NCBI GenBank assembly: GCA_012295275.1
Contig: CM022671.1
Location: 8,430,227 to 8,494,226 of the forward strand
Source of the DNA: Chrysomallon squamiferum
Taxonomy: Eukaryota > Mollusca > Gastropoda > Neomphalida > Peltospiridae
Direction of reading: 5' to 3'
DNA length: 64,000 nucleotides
Made by a program: the position numbers and the translations under genes
In this document: positions 25,761 to 37,845 of the stretch, piece by piece
Layout of the letters: the number at the start of each line of letters is the position of its first letter
How positions within the stretch are numbered: the first letter of the stretch is position 1
The notes under the pieces: generated by a model
Database searches by the model: none
What the model was told of the DNA's origin: nothing
Seen by the model: only the letters and a program-made list of their open reading frames with translations

Positions 25761-26469
25761 GCTGTGCAAATATTTCTATTTTATTAAAATTTTATTAATA
25801 ATTCATACATATTTACTTTTATCTGTGTTTTTAAATAATTCAAATTTCAACGTTTTCGTATTTGTCACTCTTTATCTTTAATGTTAGTTTATTTCATAGA
25901 ATTATCTTTTAACTGTTATGTATTATAATATTGTTAGTATTACGCTGTTTTATTCAAGAATGCAATTTTACATTTTTCTTATCTTATTATTTTTATTATC
26001 ATTATTATTATTATTATTACTATTATTATTATCTTTAGTTATTTATTTATTTATTGATTATTATTATTATTGCTGTTGTTGTTGTTGTTTTTATTATTAT
26101 TTATTATTATTTTTCCATCTTTTAATTTTATTTCCTTTTAAACACTCTACTGGGCCTTCTCTTTCTTGTTGTTGTTACAAAGTGAAACGTTTACTAGAAA
26201 TGATATACCCCTTATATAGATAAACAGATAAATAGATATTTGAACTGCTGTGTTTTGGGTGTGTTTTTATTGTTTGTTTGTTGTGTTTTCTATTGTGTTT
26301 TTTTTTTTTTTTTTTTTTTTTGATGACTGTATTTATTATCAAGGATGGCGACATCTTATTTTCTATTTTATTTCAATATGCGTATTTAGAAATATATATA
26401 TATCTACATATATATATAAAGAAAAAATAATTATCAGAAGACAAAAATAACAACTAATAAACATTTGTG

Positions 26470-26500
26470 CGCCTTATATTATATTATATTATATTATACT
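26470..26500. repeat. (TATAT/TATTA)n in intron 2
   Basis: A short ATATT pentanucleotide array just upstream of the CUB exon. The same array is seen at 32,733, 42,056 (minus), 48,007, 54,976 (minus) and 61,047; it is longest in unit C. Confidence 0.8.
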
Positions 26501-27726
26501 ATTATTTCATTTATGTTTTCTATTTCCTTTTTGTAATTTGGAAATAAAATGTACAAGACCAGATTTGTATTTCAGAAAACGTGACTGCAAGTTTCTCAGA
26601 CAACAACAGATCGCTAACTGGAACAGAAGTTTATTTACTGAATACAGAATACCCCGATCTCATCAATGTCAACAACTGTTTACAAGACTGCACAGTGTCT
26701 ACGTCATGTGACACCACCATCGTTATCAACGACATGCACATGTCACTGCACAATTCAAAAGAATGACTGCAAGGACTTGAAATCAACGACGGCAGTGACA
26801 CGAGAAATATCACCTGCATTAACAACACTGGATATATATGTGAGTTTGGATATATATATATACAAGTTTATATATGTGAGTTTTCGTATTACTGCAGACT
26901 ACGTGTGTTAGCAAACATACAAGTTTATGGTTTTTGCTCTTTTCCATATTCTGTTGGATAACACAGCCACAACCCCTGGTGTTGTCCTAACCCTGACGTG
27001 TGGTGTCACTAACCAGACGACCCTAGCACCATGCATGACAATCCAATAGGCGTCTACCACCGCGACATCTACTACAGCCATCACCACCATAACGTCAGTA
27101 ATACAATCATGGAAACAACCAAGTATGGTGAAAACTGTGTAATTAATTTCAATGTTGTTTTCGTTTGTTGTTTTTTTGTTTCCTTTCGTTTTTGATTGTT
27201 TTTTTTATGTTTTATTTTTACAGCTTTTCTCAAGTACATTGTAGACTGGACCTGATCGTTCACAAAATTGTAATGCCTCTCTGAAAATTTCAGAATTAGT
27301 TAATATTATTACTTCTAGATCAAGAGGTTTGTTTTTATTAAAGTGTATTCTATCAATGTGGATACATATATATGTTTATATTAATATGCTAATCACTGAT
27401 ATATATTTAATTTTATGTGAGCTTTTCTTGTATAATTTATAACTCTCGGAATTTTCCCTAACTGACTTACGTAGAATTATAGTTTTGTTGTCTTTTAGTT
27501 TATAAGAATGTTGGTATATTATTTAATCACGCAGGTTAACACATTTTTAAATCTACGTAACATAAATACTTTTCTTCTTGCAGTGTATCTTTTTGTCTTA
27601 ACTGATACATGTTAATATAACACAGTTTATGGTTGCTGCTTCAGAAAACTCGGCTGGTTTAAATCCTGGAATTTTGTTAGGAATTCTCACAGTCATTCTT
27701 GTTATTCTTCTTAGAGTGTTTTGCAT

Positions 27727-28176
27727 GTTGTTAAGTCATTGTTCTTTAATGAATGCAGTGATACTCAAACCGGTCACAGCATGACCGTAACTAGACCTTT
27801 TTTTTAAAATGACCACAGCGGGGCAAAAGAAACTAGAAAGACGCAAAATCGTCGATTGTGACAACTTATATTTTACATTTTTTAAATAAGATCTTTACTA
27901 GAAAAATAAACAAAAAAAATTATTATTATTATTTTTAAATCGTGAATCTGGGTTTGAGGCATTTGCCAATCCGGTTTCCAGGATTCAACAATTCACAAAA
28001 CAGATACCCATAGCATATTAGAATATGCTGTATTATAAAATAAAATAAATATCTAGTTTTACAAAGGACGTAGTATGTAATTTCCTCTGAGAAGTAAAAA
28101 AAAAAAAAAAATAATAATAAGAAAATAATAATAGATAAAGAAAAAAGAAACGAGTACTTGGGCTTGTACCTGGTAA

Positions 28177-28212
<36 letters not shown>

Positions 28213-28340
28213 GCGCACACACACACACATGATAATTTACGAATCATAAATAAATTCAATAAATTCTAATAAATACGTTAATAAAGAAATATATTAAATT
28301 AAAAAAAAAAAAAAAAAAATCCTTTTAATTTGTTATATAC
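27727..28340. other. Intergenic block of unit A
   Basis: Paralogous to 43,777-44,700 and 55,390-56,340. It contains a CA array at 28,178-28,228 and A runs at 28,097 and 28,301. No coding potential seen. Confidence 0.6.
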
Positions 28341-28344
28341 TCTG

Positions 28345-28765
28345 ATGATTAATAACACAGTTACTTGTTTAAGTGTGAAGTGTTTATTATTTATATTTTT
28401 GTATTGTACTTCGAACCGATCTTAGGGTCTATTGTGTACAAAATATCTTCCTGCTCTGATGATTTTTTGTATGAAAGATCCTAGCATAAAAAGTGTCATC
28501 TGTATTGGTGATAGACAATAAACCCGGATCTTTCAAATTTCAGTGTAAACACAATTAACACTAACGTCAGAATGAGGAACCTGAACAACCAAAGACATTT
28601 TCACACTTGATTAGGTGCCAATTTTTCTGCTTCTAATTCGCCCGTAAAGGATTTAATAATAGTGTAGACTACATTACAAAATAAAATAAACTGAAATAAT
28701 TTTTATAAAAGTCATGGTGTGATAGCAATATTTACCATAATTACTGTTTCAGTGTGTAATTTAAA
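28345..28765. repeat. Left arm of unit A spacer inverted repeat
   Basis: Reads as the reverse complement of 30,050-30,535. Shared blocks include AAGTGTGAAGTGTTTAT, CGAACCGATCTTAG and TTGATTAGGTGCCAATTT, with scattered differences. The arms flank a 1.3-kb centre holding the CT tract. Confidence 0.8.
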
Positions 28766-28790
28766 AACGTATACATACACACTCACACAT

Positions 28791-30049
<1,259 letters not shown>

Positions 30050-30535
30050 GTTTTTGGAATTACACACTATAATAGTAATTACGGTAAATATTGCTATGAC
30101 AGTATGACTTTTAAAGACATTATTTTATTTTATTTTATTTCATATTATTTCAGTTCATTTTAATTTATTTTGTTTTATAATATGATGTAATATAATATGG
30201 TTGTTAGTCCATTCAGCATACACTACATAAATCCTTTACGGGCGAATTACAAACCGACAAATTGGCACCTAATCAAGTGTAAAAATATCTTTGTTTGATC
30301 ACGCTGTTTCTTCTGACGTTAGAGGTAATTGTGTTTACACTGAAATTTGACATCTTGGTTTGTTGTCCATCACCAATACAGATGTTTAATACCAAAAAAA
30401 AAATCAGAAGAGCAGAATGATATTTTTGTACAATAGTCCCTAAGATCGGTTCGAAATACAATACAAAAATACATATGATAAACACTTCACACTTAAACAA
30501 TTATTTTTGATAATATTTCAAATGTTTTTAGTAAC
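30050..30535. repeat. Right arm of unit A spacer inverted repeat
   Basis: Inverted copy of 28,345-28,765. Equivalent right arms are at 46,510-46,990 (unit B) and 58,020-58,530 (unit C). Confidence 0.8.
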
Positions 30536-30744
30536 TGTTACTAATCATCAGAATATAAAACTTAAATCAAAACGTTTTCCTTAATTTATTTTAATATACA
30601 TATTTATTTACTTATCATTGCTAAATTATCGGATATGTATATTTATGTCTATATATATATATGTATGTCTGCATGTATGTTTGTGTTGTTTCTGCGTATG
30701 TGCATTTGTATATATGTGTATATGGTTGTATCTGTGTGTGTGTG

Positions 30745-31097
30745 TGTGTGTGTGTGTCTTTTGCCACTAAGAATACACTTGACTGTGACAGTCGAGACTA
30801 GGAGCGCTGCCTGGAACAAAAGGTAGCCCAACCGGAGAGTCACGAAGACTGATCTTCTTGACATAAATCCAGGAACATTGAAATCTTGCCAAGAAAAGAG
30901 CTTAAACCATTGGTCTAGAATGTGTGAATACACAGACGTCTGAGTTTAGTCTCATTAGCATTACGACAGTTTCACACCGCTGTAGTAATATTAAAACTGA
31001 AGAATCAGTTAAATGTCATTATTTTAGTAGTTTTTTTTCCCAGTAACTGATTTTATATATTGCTACCTGTTGTTGCCTTTTTCTTTATTTTTTACAG
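30745..31097 (+). promoter_or_regulatory. Conserved 5' flank of receptor gene A
   Basis: A block with more balanced composition (AGACTAGGAGCGCTGCC, AAGAAAAGAGCTTAAACC, TTAGTCTCATTAGCATTACG) lies just upstream of exon 1 in all three genes (47,230-47,593; 58,795-59,158) and, partly, in the pseudogenes (25,440-25,600; 43,545-43,725 reversed). Because exon 1 begins at an acceptor (TTTTTTACAG at 31,097), the promoter and a leader exon must lie upstream, most simply in this block. A TATA box and transcription start are not evident. Confidence 0.4.
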
Positions 31098-31112
31098 TTA
31101 AACCAAACACTA

Positions 31113-31173
31113 ATGGAATCTTGGCTGTTGTTTTTCATTCTTGCAGGTGTCACATTGCGATGTTCAGAAACAG
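31113..31173 (+). CDS. Gene A exon 1: signal peptide
   Basis: 61 nt coding MESWLLFFILAGVTLRCSET plus one base, starting at the first ATG 16 nt after an acceptor and ending ACAG|GTAAGT. A hydrophobic core (WLLFFILAGVTL) fits a secretory signal peptide. Exons at 47,610 and 59,175 differ by only a few residues. Confidence 0.8.
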
Positions 31174-32190
31174 GTAAGTTCCAAGAAATCCTGTTAACAA
31201 AGCAATGTTTATTCCGACATGGATTAAATTTTCTTTTCATTCTTTTATCTGTCAGTCTTTCTCCCTGTCTGTACATAAACATTCATAGAGACAGACACAA
31301 ACGAACATACACACAAACTTGAAAACTTGCATACTGATATTTAGCATACCAAATATTTCCACATCAAATGTGTGTGTGTGTATGTGTGTGTGTATCTTAA
31401 ATTAAAAATTAATATCTTTATATAACACAGATTGTTATAACTGAAAATGTAATATCATTATCTACAGCACTGTTGCAATATAAAATCATTATTTTATACA
31501 GCACTGTTGCCTGGAAAATTATACTCCGAAACTGCCTGTTATGGTTCGGCCGGAGATATCATACTTGAACCCAAGTGTGGTGTTAAAGAACGAATAGTCA
31601 TTGATACAGAATACGCTCTAACAAAGCCATCGAGCACAGGATGTCCTGACTTGATGACAGTAGATACGAGCAATCTTACATACTGTTGCCTGTACGATGA
31701 ATCTGATTGTAAAGACATTTACAGTAGTTCAGCCGTGTTGTTTTATTACGAAGAATTCACTGGAAAACAAACATCGAGAAAGGTTGCTTCACAACAGAGA
31801 ATTTCCAGTTGTTCAAGTGCTGTATATGGAAGGAATTTCTCCACGTACATGATGCTAGACTACTCTTGTATTAGTGGTATGTTGTTATTTTTATTGTAAC
31901 ATTAACAGGGTTGTGCTATTACTTCTGTTTCATAAAAACTGTATTAACATTTCACATATATTAACTTTTATCTGGGTTTTTTAAATAATTCACATTTCAG
32001 CGCTTTCGTAACTGTCCATGTGTAATCTTTAATACTAACATATTTCTTAGAATTACCTTTTATCTGTTAGGTATTATAATATTTTCGGTGTTACGCTATG
32101 TTTTATTCAAGGATGCATTTTTACATTTTTCTTCTATTTTATTATTATTATTAGTAGTAATAGTAGTAGTATTATCTTTATTTATTTATT

Positions 32191-32250
<60 letters not shown>

Positions 32251-35200
32251 TCTTCCTTTTCCATTTTTTTATTTTAATTATTTTAAACATTCTTCTTGAC
32301 CTTCTTTTACTTTTGTTACGTAGTGAAACAGGAAATTATGTACCTCTTATCTCTGAGTATACTGAACTAAATTCTTAGCATTTTCAATAGTTTTTAAGCA
32401 AAGTGTATAATATAAGGAAATTAATGTACATATTATTTTACCAGATTGTAAATATTTAATTAACAACATTAGTTACTAGCATATATTATTTGCGCGTTTG
32501 AAGAGTGATATTTATATTATTATTGCTGGGTTTTCGCTTGTTACTTTTTTCGTGGTGGTTCTGTGTCTTTTCTGTATTATTATTATTTATTATCGAGGGC
32601 GCCGACATATTATGTTTTATTTCAGTATGTTTATATATAAATATATATATTTTTAAATATGCATATATATATATATATATATACATGAAGAAAACAGAAT
32701 TATCAGACAATTTATAATGTTTGTGCGCGTTATATTATATTATATTATATTATATAATATTATTTCATTTATGTTTTCTATTTCCTTTTTATAATTTTGG
32801 AAAAAATATACAAGACATATTTGTGTTACAGAAAACGTGGTTGCAAGTTTCTCTGACATCAACACATCGCTAACTGGAACAGAAGTTTATTTACTGAATA
32901 CAGAATATCCCGATCTCATTAATGTCAGCAACTCTTTACAAGAGTGCACAGTGTCTACGTCATGCGGCAACAACATCGTCATCACCGCCATAGACTTGTC
33001 ATTCCAATGTCTGCAAGGACTTGAAATCAGCGACGGCAACGACACGAGAAATATCACCTGCAGTGACAACACTGGATATAACATTACACAAATATATCAG
33101 AGCTCTACAAATTTTATTAAACTGAGACTTAATAATGGACAAATAAATGGTGGAAAAATCTGGGTACAGATAAATGGTAAGAAATTACTTTGTTAGCCTA
33201 TGAATTAATATGCTGAATGTGCACACATACACACTACACACACCACCATTTATATATATAAAAAATGTTAGCATAATACTCCTATTCATTCATATTTAGT
33301 ATTTAGTATAAACATATTAATTTTATTATGATAATCCTTATTATTAACATCATCATCGTCGTCGTCAGCTTCATTATTACTACTACTGCTACTACTACTG
33401 CAACTACTATCACTATCATTATTATTATTATTATTATTATTATTTAATATTCTGTGTCCAAGCTTCTTCTTTTATATAAAGTTATATATGTGAGTGTTCG
33501 TATTACTGCATACTACGTGTGTTAGCAAACATACAAGTTTATGGTTTTTGCTCTTTTCCATATTCTCTTGTATAACGTAGCCACAACCCCTGGTGTTGTC
33601 CTGGTGTTGGCCTATGAATTAATATGCTGAATGTGACACATACACACACACAGAGATATATATATGTGCACACATACACACTACACACACCTCCATTTAC
33701 ATATATGTAGCATAATACTCCTATTCATACATATTTAATATTTAGTATAAACATAATAATTTTATCCTTATTATTAACATCATCATCGTCGTCGTCAGCT
33801 TTATTATTACTACTACTGCTACTTCTACTGCAACTCTATCACTATTATTATTATTATTATTATTATTTAATATTCTGTGTCCTAGCAAACATGTAAGTTT
33901 ATATATATGAGTGTTCATATTACTGCATACTACGTGTGTTAGCAAACATCTAAGTGTAGGTCTTTGCTCTTTTCCATATTCTCTTGGATAACACAGCCAC
34001 AATCCCCTGGTGTTGTCCTAACCCTGACGTGTGGTGTCACTAACCAGACGACCCCAGCACCATGCACGATATCTACGACCCCTACTACGACCACCGCGAC
34101 ATCTACTGCAGTCATCACCAGCAGAACGTCAAAACCAGGTATAATTAGAACTGTAATTGATAGTTCACAAAATGATAATGCCTCTCTGAAAGTTTCAGAA
34201 TTAATTTCTATTATTACTGCCAGATAAATGTGTGTTCTATCAATGTGCATCCATATATATGTTTATATTAATATGCTAATCACTCATATATATCTGATTT
34301 AATTTGACGTTTATAACTCTCAGAGATATCCTAGTAGAATTATAGTTTTGTTGTTACTTAGTTTATAAGATTGTTGGTATGTTATTTAACGACGCGCTTT
34401 AACACATTTTTAAATCTACATAATATAAATACTTTTCTTCTTGCAATGTATCTTTTGTCTTAACTGATAGCTGTTAATATAACACATTTTACAGTTCCAA
34501 ACGTAGTCAGAAAATCAAACATTTAAACTATTTCAGATGGGACGGCTGGTTTAGATCCTGGAATTTTGGCAGGAATCATCGTATGCATTATAATTCTGAT
34601 AGTGCTGGTGGTTATTCTTGTTATTGTGTTTTACATACGGTATAGAAATCGAAGACAAAACGTAAGTAAGAATTATTTGTAGTAAAAGACAATAAGTGTA
34701 TTTACTGCAAGTGGTATTAGCACGTCGTAATAATACTAGTTCCATTAGTGCTTGAATAAAATTAATGACTAGCAAAGTGTTTTTAGAGTGCGTTGCCTTT
34801 CCTTTAAGGTGATAGAAGCCTTTTCCTAAAGTACAACTGAAATGCACTCCTTCCATAGCCTAAGGCCAGGCTTCAAAAGAAAGTTCCAAAAGTATCCACC
34901 ATTAACCTGTAAAATTGGCATCTAGATCCAAAGTCTCTTAAACAGGCAGGCATATATACATACTTATGTAAATATATACATAATACACATATACATACTA
35001 CATACATAAAAAAAATATATATACAGATACTTTCAAACATACATACACAGATACATAAATATCACTTTTATCATCATCAGTATCATAATTGTGATTATAC
35101 AAGTGTGTGTTTTTTAGAGGGTTGGAGTGGATGACAATAATCAAAATACAAGAAGTGGACTTCCTACACCTTCACCTTCATCCAATGGATTGCCTTCGCC

Positions 35201-35459
35201 AACCGGAACAGGAAATAGATTACCTCCATTACCTCCAACCGGAACAGGAAATAGATTATCTACATTACCACCAACCGGAACAGGAAATGGATTACCTCCA
35301 TTACCACCAACCGGAACACGAAATGGATTACCTCCATTACCACCAACCGGAACAGGAAATGGATTGTCTCCCTCACAAAGTTCAGGAGCAGCAGACGGAT
35401 TACCTTCTATACTGACTTCAGAAGCACGAAGTGGATTGCCTCCCGTACAGACAATGTAA
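31113..35459 (+). CDS. Receptor gene A: type I membrane protein with Cys-rich and CUB-like domains
   Basis: Six coding exons: 31,113-31,173; 31,502-31,876; 32,832-33,176; 33,997-34,138; 34,537-34,661; 35,118-35,459. The first four exons end in phase 1, each after a G; the membrane exon ends in phase 0. Predicted order: signal peptide, 125-residue Cys-rich domain, 115-residue CUB-like domain, Thr-rich stalk, membrane helix with a basic RYRNRRQN anchor, and a 113-residue cytoplasmic repeat tail. A full-length product would be about 460 residues, but exon 4 carries one extra base (TCCCCTGG where units B and C have CCCCTGG in another phase), giving an early stop. Skipping exon 4 keeps frame and gives 415 residues. 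Two exon-1-type flanks and a poly-A signal bound the gene. It looks like a surface receptor; ligand and pathway are unknown. Confidence 0.7.
31502..31876 (+). CDS. Gene A exon 2: Cys-rich ectodomain
   Basis: 375 nt, phase 1 to 1, from TATACAG| to AGTG|GTATGT. It encodes one domain of about 125 residues with eight Cys (ETACYG, EPKCG, TGCP, YCC, SDCK, SSCSS, YSCIS). The layout, with ETACYGSAGD at the start and a closing FSTYMMLDYSC, recalls the SUEL/galactose-binding lectin fold, but the match is loose and I treat it as a suggestion. N-glycosylation sites at SNLT and RNFS. Confidence 0.75.
32832..33176 (+). CDS. Gene A exon 3: CUB-like domain
   Basis: 345 nt, phase 1 to 1, from TGTTACAG| to AAATG|GTAAGA. 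The 115-residue product has a CUB-like second half: CLQGLEISDGND ... ITC ... SSTNFIKLRL ... GGKIWVQI, matching the C-x-D-x-L-x-I-x-DG, C3-C4 and closing-strand pattern of CUB domains. The first Cys pair (QECTVSTSC) is spaced unlike a canonical CUB. Several N-x-S/T sites suggest heavy glycosylation. Confidence 0.75.
33200..33955. repeat. Tandem duplication inside intron 3 of gene A
   Basis: Sequence at about 33,195-33,600 recurs at about 33,608-33,960: GCCTATGAATTAATATGCTG, the CA/TA repeats, CATCATCATCGTCGTCGTCA and the ACT/ATT arrays. The upstream copy ends in the first 24 nt of the stalk exon (33,581 onward, after a good-looking ACGTAG acceptor) and then joins back to intron sequence. Units B and C have one copy. 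Confidence 0.8.
33997..34138 (+). CDS. Gene A exon 4: Thr-rich stalk, frameshifted
   Basis: Encodes SPGVVLTLTCGVTNQTTPAP and then a Thr/Ser-rich stretch (TTPTTTTATST), typical of a glycosylated membrane-proximal stalk. Length is 142 nt against 138 in gene C and 90 in gene B; the extra base near 34,007 puts the acceptor phase out of frame and leads to a stop (TAA) 15 codons in. Past the donor CCAG|GTATAATT the correct frame stays open for 30 more codons, ending IITAR. Confidence 0.65.
34537..34661 (+). CDS. Gene A exon 5: membrane segment
   Basis: 125 nt, phase 1 to 0. Encodes DGTAGLDPG, a hydrophobic run of about 25 residues (ILAGIIVCIIILIVLVVILV...), then FYIRYRNRRQN, a basic stop-transfer sequence. 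Acceptor TATTTCAG, donor AAAC|GTAAGT. Confidence 0.85.
35118..35459 (+). CDS. Gene A exon 6: Pro-rich cytoplasmic repeat tail
   Basis: Starts RVGVDDNNQNTRSGLPTPSP and carries about five copies of a 12-residue unit like NRLPPLPPTGTG, encoded by 36-bp near-identical DNA repeats (35,198-35,365). The last residues GLPPVQTM are shared with the tails of units B and C. RLPPLPP in the first unit fits the class I SH3-ligand pattern RxxPxxP; later units have G in place of R or T in place of P. No tyrosine motif is present. Confidence 0.8.
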   Translation, partial: RVGVDDNNQNTRSGLPTPSPSSNGLPSPTGTGNRLPPLPPTGTGNRLSTLPPTGTGNGLPPLPPTGTRNGLPPLPPTGTGNGLSPSQSSGAADGLPSILTSEARSGLPPVQTM

Positions 35460-35493
35460 CTTAAACGGTTTGTCACCTAGTATCAAGAAATGA

Positions 35494-35499
35494 AATAAA
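35494..35499 (+). terminator. Polyadenylation signal, gene A
   Basis: AATAAA 35 nt after the stop codon, in a block (AAGAAATGAAATAAACTGC) also present after genes B and C. Confidence 0.65.
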
Positions 35500-35679
35500 C
35501 TGCATTCAACTTCAAAGAAAAGAAAAATACTTATGAAGAACTAGACCTTTTTAAAAGTTTGTTCATCCATATAGTGTTTACAGCTCAATAGAAATCTGAC
35601 AAATGTATATATAGTTACGAACAAATTTTTGTCTCAGTCATATGCAATATCACTGGAAATAAACAACAAAATAAGTATT

Positions 35680-35876
35680 ATATGTGTGTGTGTGTGTGTG
35701 TGTGTGTTTATGTGTGTGTGTGTGTGTGTTTATGTGTGTGTTTATGTGTGTGTGTGTGTTTATGTGTGTGTTTATGTGTGTGTGTGTTTATGTGTGGCTG
35801 TGTGTGTTTATGTGTGTGTGTGTTTATGTGTGTGTGTGTTTATGTGTGTTTGTCTGTGTGTGTGTGTCTGTGTGTT
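35680..35876. repeat. (GT)n array with TTTATGTG units
   Basis: GT repeat broken by TTTATG. The paralogous site in unit B (51,239-51,269) is much shorter. Confidence 0.95.
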
Positions 35877-36019
35877 CTATTATTAATGTTTGCTGTGCGT
35901 TTGTATTTGTATTTTTTGTTGTTTTAATTCATCTAAGTTTATATGATCTTTAATTTTGTTTCCTGTTTTAATATTTCATAACGAGTCCGACTTTGTTTCA
36001 TTTTGTTTCCATAATCAAG

Positions 36020-36021
<2 letters not shown>

Positions 36022-36075
<54 letters not shown>
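36022..36075. repeat. (CA)n microsatellite
   Basis: Pure CA tract of about 54 bp. Counterparts at 51,421 and 63,988. Confidence 0.97.
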
Positions 36076-36078
<3 letters not shown>

Positions 36079-36089
36079 TTTTCTCCATT

Positions 36090-36245
36090 AACAAAGAAAT
36101 TGGATTTCCTAAACCTTCACCTTCATCCATCAGATTACCTTCACTAAAGTCTGCATGAATAGGAAATGGATTCTCTTCCACATTAGATGTTATGTTACCT
36201 ACATTACCTCCAATCGGAACAGGACATAGATTGCCTCCCTCAATC
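36090..36245 (+). pseudogene. Degenerate copy of the receptor tail exon
   Basis: Contains recognisable pieces of the tail exon (CCTTCACCTTCATCCAT, TACATTACCTCCAA, CGGAACAGGA) out of frame and followed by a second copy of the gene 3' flank (AGAAATTTGACAAATGTAT). A shorter equivalent lies at about 51,495-51,550 in unit B. Confidence 0.7.
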
Positions 36246-37287
36246 AGAAATTTGACAAATGTATATTATTATGAACAAAGAGTTTTCTGAATCGTATGTG
36301 ATATCATTGTAAATAAACAACAATATATATGTATATATTTGGGTCTATTTACTACTATTATTAATGTTTGCGGTACGTATCAATTTCTTTTTATATTTAA
36401 TTCATTTAAGCTTATATGATCTTTAATATTGTTTGGTTTTTAATATTTCATAGAGAATCCGATTGTTTCATTTTGTTTCCATAATAAAGATAAATAACAC
36501 ACACATACACACACACATACACAGACACGCACAGGCATATACTGATGTGTATACATTATCACAAACGTACAAGCACATAGAGTATATTAATGACATATTG
36601 CAGGCTTTTTAAATGTACGATCCAAATACATTACTACTCTTTATAGGCTTATTATTCAGAAATAAATATGTCATTTTACGTAAGAGTTTCTTTTGAAGTA
36701 TTTTAAAGTATGAAATGTATATTAGATTTTCGTGTCGAGGAGCTGCAAAGCTGAAGGGCAATAATAACATTTCACAGATTAACGAAGTGATTACCTGGCT
36801 TGTTGCCTCATACAGGGCTGTAATGTCATCGTTTTATCAGAACAGGGAATTATATCGCCAGTATATAATAGTTATTTAACTGCCACATTACTATGAACTT
36901 TTTTTATATAGTAAATACGGTTGATTAATTTTCAGCAGTTTGGAGATCCCGATTTTCGATATTCACGTTCTTGTGGTGTTATGGCTTTGTACTTTACATA
37001 TCGTGTTAATATTATGTCAGTAATTCTTACTATCAAGAAAATATATCACTGACGTTGCTAATTAACTATTCTTTGTTCAGGCCATCCCTGTAATGTAATA
37101 TGATGATGATATAACATGATATAATATAATATAGTAGAGTATATACCACAATGCAAAGTAATGCAATACAATGCAATATGTATAGGCTGATGATCTATTA
37201 TTCGAAATTCCAAAATCAGTCACATTTAACAAGCACCAGAAACAGTAATATCTTACAGTTTTCTGCACAATTTTTGTTAAAATTATT
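36246..37287. other. 3' flank of unit A and start of spacer
   Basis: The first 260 bp repeat the gene 3' flank once more. The rest is single-copy in this window, AT-rich with a few balanced stretches (36,720-36,850). No supportable gene. Confidence 0.5.
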
Positions 37288-37407
37288 ATACAGACAAATC
37301 CTGCTTATACCGTGAGAACGACCTATGTAGTGTTAAATTAAATAACAATAAACTCAGTTTAGCATTAACAGATTTTATTAATTGCGAAGATTCTGTATCT
37401 ATATCTG

Positions 37408-37491
<84 letters not shown>

Positions 37492-37492
37492 C
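37288..37492. mobile_element. Short (CT)-tailed insertion element, copy 1
   Basis: About 123 bp starting ATACAGACAAATCCTGC are identical to 42,376-42,498 and, as there, lead into a CT tract (37,411-37,488). The identity is much higher than that of surrounding sequence, so this is a young dispersed repeat. No clear tRNA boxes or open frame. A target duplication is not obvious at this copy. Confidence 0.6.
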
Positions 37493-37694
37493 TGTTCTTT
37501 ATGGTAGTGTTAAACTATGATAAAATATTATTTATAAGGGGAGGAACGACTAAAACAAAGAATGAAAAATAATCAGAAACATTTAATAACAACAATAATG
37601 CAGAATTAAAAAACAAATTAAATTAATTTGGTAATAGGCAACCAAACAACAAACCAACTTGACATCAAATGAAATGATAACGGTAACAATAATA

Positions 37695-37845
37695 TTATCT
37701 GTATCTGTATCTATATCTATATCTATCAATGTATCTATCTATCTAACTCTCTATCTATCTATCTGTCTGTCTACCTATCTATCTGCCTGTCTCTCTCTCC
37801 CTCTCCTATATATATATAGATAGATAGATAGATAGATAGATAGAC
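37695..37845. repeat. TATC array followed by inverted GATA array
   Basis: TCTATCTATC and TCTG repeats end in TATATATATA and then GATAGATAGA, forming a small palindromic microsatellite. Confidence 0.9.

Larger units (their letters stand above)
25391..27726 (+). pseudogene. Receptor-family pseudogene, unit A (inverted to plus strand)
   Basis: This segment is the reverse complement of the unit B segment at about 41,195-43,775. In plus order it has a 5' flank like those of the genes (25,440-25,600), a Tigger fragment, intron 2 sequence, a CUB-like exon (26,576 to about 26,836, acceptor TATTTCAG), a stalk exon (from 26,967), and a membrane exon (27,645-27,726). Lesions: the Cys-rich exon is missing; the CUB frame hits TGA after HNSKE, then is 3'-truncated; the stalk exon has an in-frame TAG; the membrane exon is cut off. 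The membrane peptide carries an Arg (VILLRVFCM). The insertion and stop in the CUB exon are shared with the pseudogenes of units B and C. Confidence 0.8.

Noticed and set aside
30649-30933. Minus-strand 94-codon frame with a hydrophobic stretch (LGYLLFQAALLVSTVTV)
   Set aside because: Similar frames exist in the gene B and C flanks, but the copies are recent paralogues, so shared openness is weak evidence; no splice sites or family. I take the block as 5' flank of the plus-strand genes.
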